The notes under the pieces are model-generated. The model was not told the DNA's origin, did no database searches, and saw nothing but the letters and a program-made list of their open reading frames with translations. A program made the translations under genes and the position numbers. Below are positions 15,964-25,048 of a DNA stretch of 64,000 bases, piece by piece (position 1 is the stretch's first letter; each line of letters starts with the position of its first letter). This stretch comes from Thermogemmatispora onikobensis (GTDB lineage: Bacteria; Chloroflexota; Ktedonobacteria; Ktedonobacterales; Ktedonobacteraceae): assembly GCF_001748285.1 (NCBI RefSeq), contig NZ_BDGT01000002.1:62001-126000 (forward strand), given 5' to 3'.

Positions 15964-17967
15964 TCAGAGTGATGTTCGCTCCCCCTCACTGCTTTCCTGG
16001 TCGGGGGTGGCCAGATGTTCCTCACGCAAGCGCAAGGCGCGCAGCCGCGACCCGAAGGGGAGAAGCAGACGGATGCGCAGGACGCGCTCCCGCTGTCGCT
16101 CCTCGATCAGTGTGCGTACCCGCGCCTGCAACAGATCACCGATCGAAACCAGACCAACGAGACGGCCACTCGCGCGCTCGACTACCGGCAGGCGTGTCAG
16201 GCCAGTGGCGGCCATGCGATAGGCCACTGGACGCAACGGCTCATCGGGGTGGCAGATGACCGGCTGACGTCGAATGGCCTGAGCCAACAAGCGCCCATCC
16301 TGTTGTTCCGACTGCTCCTCGCGAGCGAGCAGTTCCAAATCGCGCCGCGTCAGCACCCCGACGAGGCGTTCTTGCTCGTCGATCAAAGGATAGAGGCGCT
16401 GGCCATGCTGATGGGAGGCATGTCTCAGCGATTGTAGCAGCTCCTGCTGGGGCAGCGAAGCTGGCAGCGCCACCACGCTCGTGCGCATCACTTCGCGGAT
16501 AAAGATGATTTCCAAAGGATCGATGGAGTACTCGCGCGTCAGGTGGTAGCCGCGGCGACTGACCTTCTCCGTCAGGATGGAGCGTCGCATCACCAGGACC
16601 GTAAAGGCGTGGGCTGTAGTCACTGCGATCAGCAGCGGGAGCAAGGCGTTCACATCGTGGGTTAGCTCCAGCATGAAGATGATCCCGGTAAAAGGCGAGC
16701 GCATCGTCCCGCCGAGGATGGCCCCCATGCTCACAAGGGACCAGAAGCCCGGTCCCTCAGCGGGCAGCAAGGGCGTCAGCAGCCCTCCAAGGGCACCACC
16801 CATCAGGAGGAGAGGAGCCAGCACGCCGCCGGAGGTGCCCGAGCCGAGCGAGAGCGCCCAGATCGCTGACTTGACCAGCAGAATACCCAGGATGATGGTC
16901 AAAGGGACGGTGCCCTGGAGAAGGGCACTGATCGTGTCGTAGCCTACACCTAAAGCCTGGGGAAAGATCAGTCCGCCCAGGCCGATGGCCAGGCCGCCGA
17001 TGGCTGGCCACCACATCCAGTGGATGGGCAACTTGCGAAAGGCATCTTCTGAAGCATAGACCGCTACCGTTAACAGGGCCGAGAGCGCCCCGGCCAGCAG
17101 CCCAACTACAAGGCAGCAGAGCATGGCCTGGGGACCAATGAAGGCCGGATGGGGCGGCGTTGGAAAGAGCGGCCCCAGACCGATCAGATAGCGCCGCAAG
17201 ACCGCAGCTGTGGCGCTGGCCAGGGCCACAGGAATCAGGCTGCGTGGCTTCCATTCGAAAAGGAGCAGTTCCACGGCAAGCAGGACCGCTGCCACTGGTG
17301 AGGCGAAGGTGGCCGACATCCCTGCCGCTGCTCCCGCGACAAGCAGCGTCTTGCGTTCGGCGCTGCTCAGGTGGAAGAGTTGAGCGATCATCGAGCCGAA
17401 CGCTCCTCCGGTCATAATAATGGGTCCCTCTGCACCAAAAGGGCCGCCGGAGCCGATCGAGATGGCTGAAGAGAGCGGCTTGAGAAAGGCGATACGCGGC
17501 TGCACACGGCTCCCGTTAATAAGAATCGCCTCAATAGCTTCAGGGATACCGTGGCCACGAATGCGCTCAGAACCGTAGCGCGCCATGAGACCGATGATCA
17601 GGGCGCCAATGACCGGCACCAGCACCTCGAAAAGGCCAAGGCGGTTGCCCGCCGGCGAGGTCAGGGAGGTGTCGAAGCGCTGGTAGAAGAAGAGATTGGT
17701 AAATAAACCGATGAGCCGTAGTAAGACGAGAGCGACAATCGCCCCCAGGGCACCAATGGCAATGGCCAGGAGCGTGATGGGAATCACACGCGGTGTTGTG
17801 GTAAAGTCGCCCAGGCGCCCACTGCCGTCTTCTTCCGGGTCCTCGCCCTTCAAGGTCTGAAGCAAAGTCTGCCAGCGACCCGCTCGCCGCTCCCCCAGCT
17901 GACGCCCTACCCCAGCCCCAGTGGAGAGCTGTCCCGTCAAATCCCCTACAAGGTCACGCTCAATCAT
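15964..17967 (-). CDS. ClC-family chloride channel/transporter with tandem CBS domains
   Basis: A 667-residue membrane protein. The ClC core (about 60-470) shows the three anion-path motifs: GHGIPEA (138-144), GSGGPFGAEGP (172-182) with gating Glu180, and GSGTSGGVLAPLL. Two CBS domains fill about 490-625 and likely bind adenosyl nucleotides. The retained gating glutamate allows either channel or H+/Cl- exchange. The gene overlaps the upstream marR by four bases (ATGA), so the regulator and transporter are translated together. Confidence 0.92.
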   Translation of the reverse strand: MIERDLVGDLTGQLSTGAGVGRQLGERRAGRWQTLLQTLKGEDPEEDGSGRLGDFTTTPRVIPITLLAIAIGALGAIVALVLLRLIGLFTNLFFYQRFDTSLTSPAGNRLGLFEVLVPVIGALIIGLMARYGSERIRGHGIPEAIEAILINGSRVQPRIAFLKPLSSAISIGSGGPFGAEGPIIMTGGAFGSMIAQLFHLSSAERKTLLVAGAAAGMSATFASPVAAVLLAVELLLFEWKPRSLIPVALASATAAVLRRYLIGLGPLFPTPPHPAFIGPQAMLCCLVVGLLAGALSALLTVAVYASEDAFRKLPIHWMWWPAIGGLAIGLGGLIFPQALGVGYDTISALLQGTVPLTIILGILLVKSAIWALSLGSGTSGGVLAPLLLMGGALGGLLTPLLPAEGPGFWSLVSMGAILGGTMRSPFTGIIFMLELTHDVNALLPLLIAVTTAHAFTVLVMRRSILTEKVSRRGYHLTREYSIDPLEIIFIREVMRTSVVALPASLPQQELLQSLRHASHQHGQRLYPLIDEQERLVGVLTRRDLELLAREEQSEQQDGRLLAQAIRRQPVICHPDEPLRPVAYRMAATGLTRLPVVERASGRLVGLVSIGDLLQARVRTLIEERQRERVLRIRLLLPFGSRLRALRLREEHLATPDQESSEGERTSL

Positions 17968-18482
17968 CGTTGTTCATCCTCTTGAGCCACGTGGCCCTCT
18001 TGATTCGCAGGCTGGTGACGAGGCTCACGCTCCTGTGGCACACCAGCCAGGACGCTGTCCGTAAGAATGGCCTGCAGCGCAGCGACCAGCGCCGGCCCAA
18101 CGATCTGCAGCTCGGCCCGGTGATAGGCGGCCAGCGTCCGCAGCACCTCTTCGCCGCGAGGGGTGAGCGAGAGTATGACCTGACGCTGATCGAGGGCATC
18201 GCGTTGTTTCTGCACCAGGCCGCGCTCCGCCAGACGGTTGATCAGCTCAACGGCGCTGTGATGCTGGATCTGCAGCCGCTCGGCGAGCTCGGTGATGGTG
18301 GCCTTGCGTCCTTCGGGCAGCCCCTTGAGGGCTAGGAGCAGCTGATAGTGTTGTGGCTCCAGGCCGGCTTCACGCGCCACCTGCTCGCTGAAGCGCAGGA
18401 AGCGCCGGATCTGATAGCGGAATTCGGCCAGAGCCTGATAGTCGATGGGCGGGTCCTGGTTGGCTGACATGAGCGCTCTCAT
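17964..18482 (-). CDS. MarR-family transcriptional regulator
   Basis: A 172-residue regulator with a winged HTH: ATITELAERLQIQHHSAVELINRLAERGLV (59-88) is the HTH, and RDALDQRQVILSLTPRGEEVL is the wing. The N-terminal helix and C-terminal helices form the dimer interface; the last 30 residues are charged and probably disordered. It is the first gene of an operon with the ClC gene, and a palindrome sits just upstream, so it probably represses its own operon. The inducer is unknown. Confidence 0.88.
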   Translation of the reverse strand: MRALMSANQDPPIDYQALAEFRYQIRRFLRFSEQVAREAGLEPQHYQLLLALKGLPEGRKATITELAERLQIQHHSAVELINRLAERGLVQKQRDALDQRQVILSLTPRGEEVLRTLAAYHRAELQIVGPALVAALQAILTDSVLAGVPQEREPRHQPANQEGHVAQEDEQR

Positions 18483-18496
18483 TCTCGGTTGAACTA

Positions 18497-18511
18497 TATC
18501 GTGTTACGATA
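18497..18511. promoter_or_regulatory. Likely MarR operator
   Basis: Perfect inverted repeat TATCGT-GTT-ACGATA, 15 bases upstream of the marR start codon and in AT-rich promoter DNA. The size and near-gapless symmetry fit a MarR dimer site. Confidence 0.55.
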
Positions 18512-18716
18512 GAATTTTACGGCGCGCGAGACGCTCTTGTCAAGGCCACAGCGCTTTGGCTTTTCATGTAGCCTTTAACATGAAATCTGTCGCATCTGTA
18601 TTTGACTTTTTGATATCTTTCATATTGTTCAGATCATTATAATCTACTTATGAGTAAAGGACCGTAATATCTTCATATAGTTGAAAAATATTTTTGCTCT
18701 GAAAGGAGGAAGCAAC

Positions 18717-19586
18717 ATGCGTGCTCTCAAGTCGAGAGCTACCGCCTGGACTGGGGCCGTGGGGGGGCTAGTGCTGCTCCTCATGCTGGCGGCCTGCGGG
18801 GCTGCGACCCCTTCCAGCGGTGCGGCGCCGAACAGGACTGCGGTAACGACCACCTTCGCCAGCGTTGTCTTCAGGCACATGCCGACGGGGACGGCGCAGC
18901 TGATCTGGACGCCGCAGGACCACAGTCTGACCGTCAAAGTCACTATGCAGGGCTTAGTGCCAGGAACCAGCCACCCGGCACACATCCACAAAGGAAGCTG
19001 TCAGCATGCGGGGCCGGTTGTCTATCCTCTGCCGATGCTGCGTGCTGACGAGCATGGGCAGGCCAGCATTACAGCGGTCTTTAGAGGTGAGACCCAGGGT
19101 ATTCCTGCCACGGGCTGGTACATCAACGTCCACAACGGACCAACTGCGATCACCGCGGCCCAGATTCAATCGATCTCCTGTGGAGACATCAGCAATCCGG
19201 CAAGCTCTTCGCCCAAGAGCCGGCAGCAGGTCAACGTGACTCTGGGTGAAGATGTTGCGCCGAACCAGGCTATCAAGGGGCAGGCTCAGCTGCGCCTGGA
19301 GGGGCATACGCTCGCTGTGCACGTCACAGTCAGTGGGCTGGTCCCTGACTCAACCCACGATTTCCAGCTCCATGCCGGCAGCTGCAGCAACATGGGCCAG
19401 TTACTCTACAATCTCCAACCCCTGAAGGCCAATGCGCGAGGCGAGGCCGACGCCAGCCTGACAGTCAATGGGATCAAGACCATTCCTTCCAATGGCTGGT
19501 ATCTGGTGCTCTATCAGACCAGCGGCACCTCAGTGGAGGCCAATAGCGATATCATCGCCTGCGGCGATGTGCTTCCCGCTATCTAA
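18717..19586 (+). CDS. Lipoprotein with two CHRD-like/SOD-like beta domains
   Basis: A 289-residue exported lipoprotein. A basic n-region and hydrophobic stretch end in the lipobox LAAC (Cys27). The mature part has two homologous halves of about 120 residues. Each has a GLVP turn followed by a His and a GSC (HIHKGSC; LHAGSC), then PL..L.A...G.A and GWY near the end. This resembles CHRD or Cu/Zn-SOD-like folds, but a full metal site is not evident. The ATG at 18717 follows a strong AAAGGAGGAAGC; an earlier in-frame ATG is less likely. A TATAAT lies at 18638-18643. A long imperfect hairpin (about 19607-19690) follows. Confidence 0.75.
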   Translation: MRALKSRATAWTGAVGGLVLLLMLAACGAATPSSGAAPNRTAVTTTFASVVFRHMPTGTAQLIWTPQDHSLTVKVTMQGLVPGTSHPAHIHKGSCQHAGPVVYPLPMLRADEHGQASITAVFRGETQGIPATGWYINVHNGPTAITAAQIQSISCGDISNPASSSPKSRQQVNVTLGEDVAPNQAIKGQAQLRLEGHTLAVHVTVSGLVPDSTHDFQLHAGSCSNMGQLLYNLQPLKANARGEADASLTVNGIKTIPSNGWYLVLYQTSGTSVEANSDIIACGDVLPAI

Positions 19587-19712
19587 GCCCACTGCTTCCT
19601 GAGATGCGCGCCGAGAGAGCAGGCGGCGGACAGAGCCAGTCAGGACCTGGGCGACGGCAACCAGCTCTGTCGCTGGCTGGCTCTCTCGCGCTGCAAGCTG
19701 GAAGCCCCTCTG

Positions 19713-20267
19713 TCAGCCTGCTGTTGCCTGAGCTGGAGCTATCCTGGTCTGCTGGCCCGCCTTGAAGCAACCGCTGGCAATGAGCCAGGAGGCCAGGCAG
19801 CCCAACAGGAGGATGAACAGTATGCCATTGTAAGCGACTACGAAGAAGCGCGAATTGCCAGCGAAGAGCATGAGACTGAGGCTGAAGCCGATAGTGTTGG
19901 CCGCGGCGTGCACCAGGCTGCTGGCCCAGATGCTGCCGCTGCTGAGGCGCAGCCAGCCAAAGATGATCGACAGGACGATTGTGAAAAGGATGAACAGCAG
20001 CGACCCCCATCAGGGATTGGGATAGCCCTCGTAGCCTGCGAAAATCAGGGGCAGGTGCCAGCAACCCCAGATCACGCCCGTGACGATCGCCGCCAGCAGC
20101 GGGCGCCCCACGAAAAGACGCTGCTGCAGGTAGCTGCGCCAGCCAAATTCTTCCCCCCAGAGGATCGGCGTAACCAATGCGGCGAAGATGAGCAGTTGCA
20201 GAAGCAGGACGGGCCAAAGCGCCGGAGGCAGAGGCCCGCTGTGAACCGTGGGAGCATAGATCTTCAT
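19713..20267 (-). pseudogene. CPBP intramembrane metalloprotease gene interrupted by an in-frame TGA
   Basis: The frame opens at 20267 behind AAAGGAGA, shows the CPBP motif EEFGWR (39-44) and the histidine segment GVIWGCWHLPLIF, then meets TGA at 20012-20010. The same frame continues without interruption to 19713, including the third motif SSLVHAAANTIG and two TM helices. Other members carry a Trp or similar residue near this point, so TGG to TGA is a likely lesion. The protein is also short at the N-terminus (184 codons in all, several TM helices missing). TGA is a normal stop elsewhere here, so readthrough is unlikely. Confidence 0.75.
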
Positions 20268-20325
20268 GATAGCGCTCTCTCCTTTCTTTGTCTCCCCTAT
20301 CAGTCTGGGGTTGCCTCTTTGTGCT

Positions 20326-20352
20326 ATTTGTTATATAATTACTATAACAAAT
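20326..20352. promoter_or_regulatory. Likely GntR (YtrA-type) operator
   Basis: Perfect 10-bp inverted repeat ATTTGTTATA / TATAACAAAT with a 7-bp centre, 18 bases before the gntR start and 58 bases upstream of the divergent CPBP frame. It probably controls both directions. Confidence 0.65.
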
Positions 20353-20370
20353 AGTCAAGGCGAGCTGGCG

Positions 20371-20739
20371 ATGTTGATCTTCATCGAACCGGAGAGCGAG
20401 AAGCCGATCTATCAGCAGATTCGCGATCAGATCGTTGAGGGGATTGCGCGTGGCGAGTTGCCGCCGGGGACGGGGCTGCCGTCGATCCGGCAATTGGCTG
20501 CCGATTTCGGCATCAACCTGCACACTGTCAACAAAGCCTACGAGCTGCTAGAGCGCGAGGGCTTCCTCCAGGTGCGGCGCAAGACGGGGGCAGTGGTACA
20601 GCCAAGCGGTCGCCTGGCCGAGGGCTGGGAGACGCGCCTGCGTACGCTGCTGGCAGAGGCGCTGGCCCAGGGGGTGCCTGCGGAAGAGGTTGTAAGGCGT
20701 TGCCAGCGTGTGCTGGCTGCTTTGACTGAGCGCGAATGA
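20371..20739 (+). CDS. GntR-family regulator, YtrA subfamily
   Basis: A 122-residue regulator. The N-terminal winged HTH begins PIYQQIRDQIVEGIARGELPPG and includes LPSIRQLAADFGINLHTVNKAYELLEREGF. A short two-helix C-terminus without an effector domain defines the YtrA type. The start is placed at 20371 because the palindromic operator precedes it; earlier in-frame codons would translate the operator. It overlaps the next gene by four bases, so the membrane protein downstream is likely its partner. Confidence 0.85.
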   Translation: MLIFIEPESEKPIYQQIRDQIVEGIARGELPPGTGLPSIRQLAADFGINLHTVNKAYELLEREGFLQVRRKTGAVVQPSGRLAEGWETRLRTLLAEALAQGVPAEEVVRRCQRVLAALTERE

Positions 20740-21902
20740 CCCGGCAGGTCGTTCGCTCAGCAGGAAGGAGAAAGAGGGGAAAAGTCACACTAGCCATGAA
20801 TGCTCTCTACGCTTGTATCAATGCTCTTATGCTCATCTGGATGCTTATCATCTTCTGGCTCTGGCCGGGCCTGACCCCGCCTACCTTACCCTTCGGTGTA
20901 CGTGTCCCGCCGACCCATGTGAACGAGCCGGTGATCGGGCAGCTCCGGCGTCTCTATCGTCTGATGTTGCTGCTGACAGGGCTGGTTGGCCTGCTGGTCT
21001 TGCTACTGGGAGCCTTGTTCTTGCCTCTGCGGTGGCAGATCGGCATGATGCCGCTGATAGTGCTAGGGGCAGCAGTCATGGCGAGTGCCCTCTATGCTTT
21101 CGTGCATGGCAGACTCCGGAGCGCGAAAGAGCGAGAAGGCTGGTATAGCGGCCTGCGCCAGGCGGTCGCGGTTGAGGTTGGGGTGCCCGAACAACGTGTG
21201 CGGCCCTCTCCCTTCTGGCTGGGACTGGATCTACTACTGCTGGTGGCGCTCTGGGTGCTGACGATCATCCGTTATCCGGTCCTGCCGGAGCGTATTCCCC
21301 TCCATTTTGGTCCTGACGGGCAAATCGATCGCTGGGGTGGAAAAGAGGAACTGCTCTGGTTCTCCCTGCTCGCCCTGGCGCTCAATATTCTGCTCCTCAG
21401 CCTGGCGCTCGCGCTGCCTTTGGGCAGACGGCAGCTTGATCCGGCGGACCCAGAGCAGGCGCGCCGTGATCAGCAGCGCAGGCAGCAGGCGCTGAGCAAT
21501 ATGCTGGCTGGTGTGCCGGCGATCGTGAACCTGAGCTTCTTTCTGATCCTTTTGCTGCTCACGCAAGTCATTCCTCCGACGGATCTTGGTGTGTTGCTCG
21601 TGGTCATCCTGTTGATTTTGCCCCTTGGACTGGGGAGCCTGATGGTCTTCTATCTGACCAGGGCCAGGCCTGCGCGGGCCTACGCGATGCACACGAACTA
21701 TGTGGCGCGCGACGATGATCGCTACTGGAAAGCGGGCCTCTTCTACTTCAACCACGATGATCCTGCTCTGTTTGTCGAAAGGCGCTTCGGAGTAGGCTGG
21801 ACCGTCAATCTAGGCCATCCGCTTGGGGTTGTGTTGCTGCTTGCCCTCCTGCTGGTAGTGGTCGCTGTTTTGTTGATGGTTCTGCTGCTTGGGCCGCGCT
21901 GA
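20736..21902 (+). CDS. DUF1648/DUF5808 multi-TM membrane protein
   Basis: A 388-residue membrane protein with about seven to eight TM helices. A central DUF1648-type segment (RIPLHFGPDGQIDRWGGKEE) and a C-terminal DUF5808-type segment (YWKAGLFYFNHDDPALFVERR followed by a last TM helix) are recognisable. Such proteins are often encoded with YtrA-type GntR regulators, as here (ATGA overlap). Function is unknown; a link to cell-envelope stress or peptide resistance is only suggested by context. The start could also be Met21 (20796). Confidence 0.82.
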   Translation: MTRQVVRSAGRRKRGKVTLAMNALYACINALMLIWMLIIFWLWPGLTPPTLPFGVRVPPTHVNEPVIGQLRRLYRLMLLLTGLVGLLVLLLGALFLPLRWQIGMMPLIVLGAAVMASALYAFVHGRLRSAKEREGWYSGLRQAVAVEVGVPEQRVRPSPFWLGLDLLLLVALWVLTIIRYPVLPERIPLHFGPDGQIDRWGGKEELLWFSLLALALNILLLSLALALPLGRRQLDPADPEQARRDQQRRQQALSNMLAGVPAIVNLSFFLILLLLTQVIPPTDLGVLLVVILLILPLGLGSLMVFYLTRARPARAYAMHTNYVARDDDRYWKAGLFYFNHDDPALFVERRFGVGWTVNLGHPLGVVLLLALLLVVVAVLLMVLLLGPR

Positions 21903-22014
21903 TGGGGCCTGGGAAAGGACTGGGAGAGGCCGTATGCTACAATCAGGAAGGGGAGAGCGGCCTCGCGGTCGCCGCCCCTGGTTTCCCAGTCTTTCTTGCG
22001 TCAGGAGCAGAAGC

Positions 22015-23643
22015 ATGAGCGCGAGCGCAAGACGGCGCAAATTCTGGGGCTGGGGCTATGAGGGAGACGTCCTCAGCGAGGAGGAACTCAACTGGTTAGA
22101 AGGAACGTGGGCGGCCTTCTTTGGCGTGGATCACTTTGAGGTCACGCCTCCGCCGACGGTCGAAGAGATTGAGCTGTATCCTCCGCGTCTGAGTGTGCCC
22201 TCTCAGCTCGCGGCCATCTGTACCACGGAGCCTTATGAACGACTGCGCCATGCCTATGGCGCTTCTTTCCCCGACTCAGCGCGGGCCTTTGCGCGCGACT
22301 TCTCTCATCCACCCGACGTCGTGGCCTATCCTCGCGATGTTCAAGAGATCGTAGCCCTGCTCGACTGGTGCTACGACCATGATATTATTGTGGTCCCCTT
22401 TGGTGGGGGCACGAGCGTGGTGGGTGGCGTTGAACCCCCGTCGGGGGCGGAGCGGGTGCTGACCATTGATCTGACGCGCATGCGGCGCGTGCTGGAGATC
22501 GACGAGCAGTCACAGGTGGCGCTGATCGAGGCCGGGGCTGCCGGCCCGGTACTGGAGGAGCAGTTGCGGCCCACTGGCTGGACGTTGCGTTTCTTTCCTC
22601 AGTCTTTTGAATTTTCGACCCTGGGGGGCTGGATCGCCACCCGCGCTGGCGGCCACTTTGCGACGCTGGCGACGCACATTGACGATCTGGTTGAGAGCGT
22701 CGAGCTGGTCACGCCGCGCGGCCTGGTGCTCACGCCGCGTTTCCCGGCGTCGGGGGCCGGACCTGATCCGTTGCGGCTCTGGCTTGGCTCCGAGGGCATC
22801 TTTGGCCTGATCACGCGGGCCTGGGTACGCATTGGACGTCGCCCGCGCTTCCGCGCCTCGGCCAGTGTGCGCTTCGAAGATTTCGCCAGGGCCAGCGAGG
22901 CGGTGCGCGCTATTGCTCAGGCTGGCCTCTATCCTGCCAATTGCCGTCTCCTTGATCCGCTGGAGAGCCTGGGCAGTGGGCTGGGCAATGGGACGCAGGC
23001 GTTTTTGATTCTGACCTTTGAGTCGGCAGACCATGCGCTTGATCCCTGGCTGCGGCGTGCACTCGAATTGTGCGCTGATTATGGCGGGGTCGTGGAGTCG
23101 CAAGCGAGCGAAAGCGGTGAGGGAGAGGGCCATCGCCAGGGAGCTGCGGGGCGCTGGCGCCAGCGTTTCTTGCGCATGCCCTGGTATCGTGAGGCTTTGA
23201 CGGCGCGCGGTATCATCTCTGACACCTTCGAGACGGCTGTGACCTGGGAGCGCTTTTCACACCTGTACGAACAGGTGCGGCTCGCGACGGCCCAGGCCAT
23301 ACACGAGGTCACGGGCAAGGCTGGCTGGGTCAGTTGCCGTCTGACGCATGTTTATCCTGATGGGGCGGCAGCCTATTTTACCTTCTGCGCGCTCGGCAGA
23401 AAGACATCCCTCGTGGAACAGTTCTGGGAGATCAAGCGTGTGGCTCTAAGTGCTGTGACGGAACAGGGCGGCACGATTACCCACCATCATGCCGTTGGGC
23501 GCGATCATCGCCCCTGGTACGATCGTGAGCGACCTGCCCTCTTTGCTGAGGTGCTGCGTGCTGCTAAGGAGACGCTTGACCCTCGCTGGCTGCTCAATCC
23601 AGGTGTGCTGCTTGACCCGCCTGTCAGCCTGGGCGTGATATAG
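22015..23643 (+). CDS. FAD-linked oxidase, alkyldihydroxyacetonephosphate synthase-like
   Basis: A 542-residue VAO-fold flavoenzyme. The FAD-binding half has PRDVQEIVALLDWCYDHD and VPFGGGTSVVGGVEP. The next part has QSFEFSTLGGWIATRAGGH, typical of the AGPS branch, and a GSEGIFGLIT element. The C-terminus has THHHAVGRDH, matching the His-rich catalytic loop of ether-lipid synthases, and ends ..DPRWLLNPGVLL. Possible roles are ether-lipid formation or 2-hydroxyacid oxidation; the HHH loop favours the first. ATG 22015 has an AGGAG site; an earlier start is possible. Confidence 0.82.
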   Translation: MSASARRRKFWGWGYEGDVLSEEELNWLEGTWAAFFGVDHFEVTPPPTVEEIELYPPRLSVPSQLAAICTTEPYERLRHAYGASFPDSARAFARDFSHPPDVVAYPRDVQEIVALLDWCYDHDIIVVPFGGGTSVVGGVEPPSGAERVLTIDLTRMRRVLEIDEQSQVALIEAGAAGPVLEEQLRPTGWTLRFFPQSFEFSTLGGWIATRAGGHFATLATHIDDLVESVELVTPRGLVLTPRFPASGAGPDPLRLWLGSEGIFGLITRAWVRIGRRPRFRASASVRFEDFARASEAVRAIAQAGLYPANCRLLDPLESLGSGLGNGTQAFLILTFESADHALDPWLRRALELCADYGGVVESQASESGEGEGHRQGAAGRWRQRFLRMPWYREALTARGIISDTFETAVTWERFSHLYEQVRLATAQAIHEVTGKAGWVSCRLTHVYPDGAAAYFTFCALGRKTSLVEQFWEIKRVALSAVTEQGGTITHHHAVGRDHRPWYDRERPALFAEVLRAAKETLDPRWLLNPGVLLDPPVSLGVI

Positions 23644-23854
23644 TAATAGTGCAGCGGACGCGAAGCCTTGGTACAGCGTCGACGCGCCTGATCAGCCCCT
23701 GCTCGCAGCTATTGGACGAGCAAAGCAAGCAAAGACGCTCCAGAGGCCAGTGCAGAGAGAGTGAATCAGGGGCGAGAAAGAAGAAAGGTGCGGTAAACGA
23801 GAAGCGGCTGGCTCAGCGTCCTGAATTCAAAAGCGAAGACAAGGGAGTATCAAC

Positions 23855-24628
23855 GTGGAACTCAGCGGCAAAAGTGTCATGGTGACAGGAGGCGCCTCCG
23901 GCCTGGGGGCGGCCTGTGTGCGACTCTTCAGTCAAAGCGGCGCGCGTGTGCTCATTGCTGACATCAACAGTGAAGGTGGTCAAAAGCTGGCCCAGGAGAT
24001 CGGACCTGCGGCGCGCTTTGTGCCAACGAATGTTGTTGAGGAAGCCTCGGTTCTGGCGGCACTCAAGGAGGCCCAAGAAGCCTTTGGCGGTCTGCATATC
24101 CTTGTAAACTGTGCCGGCATTGGTCTGGCTGAGCGCACCCTTGGCAAGCAGGGGCCTCACAGTCTTGAAACCTTCACGCGTGTCATTCAGGTCAATCTGA
24201 TCGGCACCTTCAACGCTCTGCGTCTGGCGGCGCAGGTCATGAGTAATAATGAGCCGAACGCGGAGGGAGAGCGTGGAGTCATTATCAATACGGCCTCGGT
24301 GGCAGCTTTCGACGGCCAGATTGGCCAGGCTGCTTATTCAGCCTCTAAGGGTGGCATTGCCGGCATGACACTTCCTGTGGCCCGCGATCTGGCGCGCAGC
24401 GGTATTCGCGTCGTCACCATTGCTCCTGGCATCTTTGACACGCCGCTGATGGCGGCTCTTCCCGAACCGGCGCGCGTCTCTCTGCTGCAACAGGCGCCCT
24501 TCCCGCCACGGCTGGGTAGACCGGAGGAATATGCTTTATTGGCGCGCCATATTGTTGAGAATCCGATGCTCAACGGTGAAGTCATCCGCCTGGATGGAGC
24601 GATTCGTCTGCCCTACCTGATCCGTTGA
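23855..24628 (+). CDS. Short-chain dehydrogenase, 3-hydroxyacyl-CoA dehydrogenase type-2-like
   Basis: A 257-residue SDR with a GTG start after AAGGGAG. Motifs: TGGASGLG (11-18), Asp36 in IADINS (favouring NAD), NCAG (85-88), Ser148, Tyr161 and Lys165 (YSASK). The stretch [31 protein letters not shown] and the ending [13 protein letters not shown] closely match the HSD17B10/type II 3-hydroxyacyl-CoA dehydrogenase group, which acts in beta-oxidation of branched acyl-CoAs. It may sit in lipid metabolism with the AGPS-like gene 210 bases upstream. Confidence 0.87.
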   Translation: MELSGKSVMVTGGASGLGAACVRLFSQSGARVLIADINSEGGQKLAQEIGPAARFVPTNVVEEASVLAALKEAQEAFGGLHILVNCAGIGLAERTLGKQGPHSLETFTRVIQVNLIGTFNALRLAAQVMSNNEPNAEGERGVIINTASVAAFDGQIGQAAYSASKGGIAGMTLPVARDLARSGIRVVTIAPGIFDTPLMAALPEPARVSLLQQAPFPPRLGRPEEYALLARHIVENPMLNGEVIRLDGAIRLPYLIR

Positions 24629-24654
24629 AGTTGTGAGTTGTGAGCTATAAAGCA

Positions 24655-24712
24655 GGGGCCGCCTGGGAAAGTGCTGAGGGCACTTGAGCTGAGCGGCCCC
24701 TTGCTGTCTTTT
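24655..24712 (+). terminator. Hairpin terminator after the SDR gene
   Basis: GGGGCCGC (24655-24662) pairs with GCGGCCCC (24693-24700), with inner AAGTGC/GCACTT pairing and a U-rich stretch TGTCTTTT (24705-24712). Confidence 0.6.
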
Positions 24713-25048
24713 CTCTGAGGAGAGGAGCCTGGTGGTCTGATCCGCAAGGGTGACCGCTGCAGCGGCGAAGAAAGCAGGAACGTGAGCTGATCGTTGCTGC
24801 GTTTCCTGCCCGTACCAATGACGGGATCGATAGAATTCTTTTTAAAGATAATCTTGAAATAGGTAGATAACGAAAAACATCGAAGAAAGAAGTAGAAGAT
24901 ATAATCCACCTCTTTTATCTCTTATCGCATCTCCTCAACAGGTCTAGCAATTGCCCCCCAGCCCTGCTTCCTACCTAAGCCGTGTGGCTTAAGCGAAATA
25001 GGTGCAGCGATCCTCTAACGCTCTGGCTTTCAGGGCGCATCGCTGCTC
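24713..25048. other. AT-rich gene-free stretch between convergent genes
   Basis: About 335 bases. The section 24825-24920 is notably AT-rich, but no gene or RNA is apparent. Confidence 0.4.

Noticed and set aside
19713-20267. TGA in the CPBP frame as selenocysteine or Trp recoding
   Set aside because: No SECIS-like hairpin is evident after the codon, CPBP proteins have no Sec there, and TGA ends many other genes in this window.
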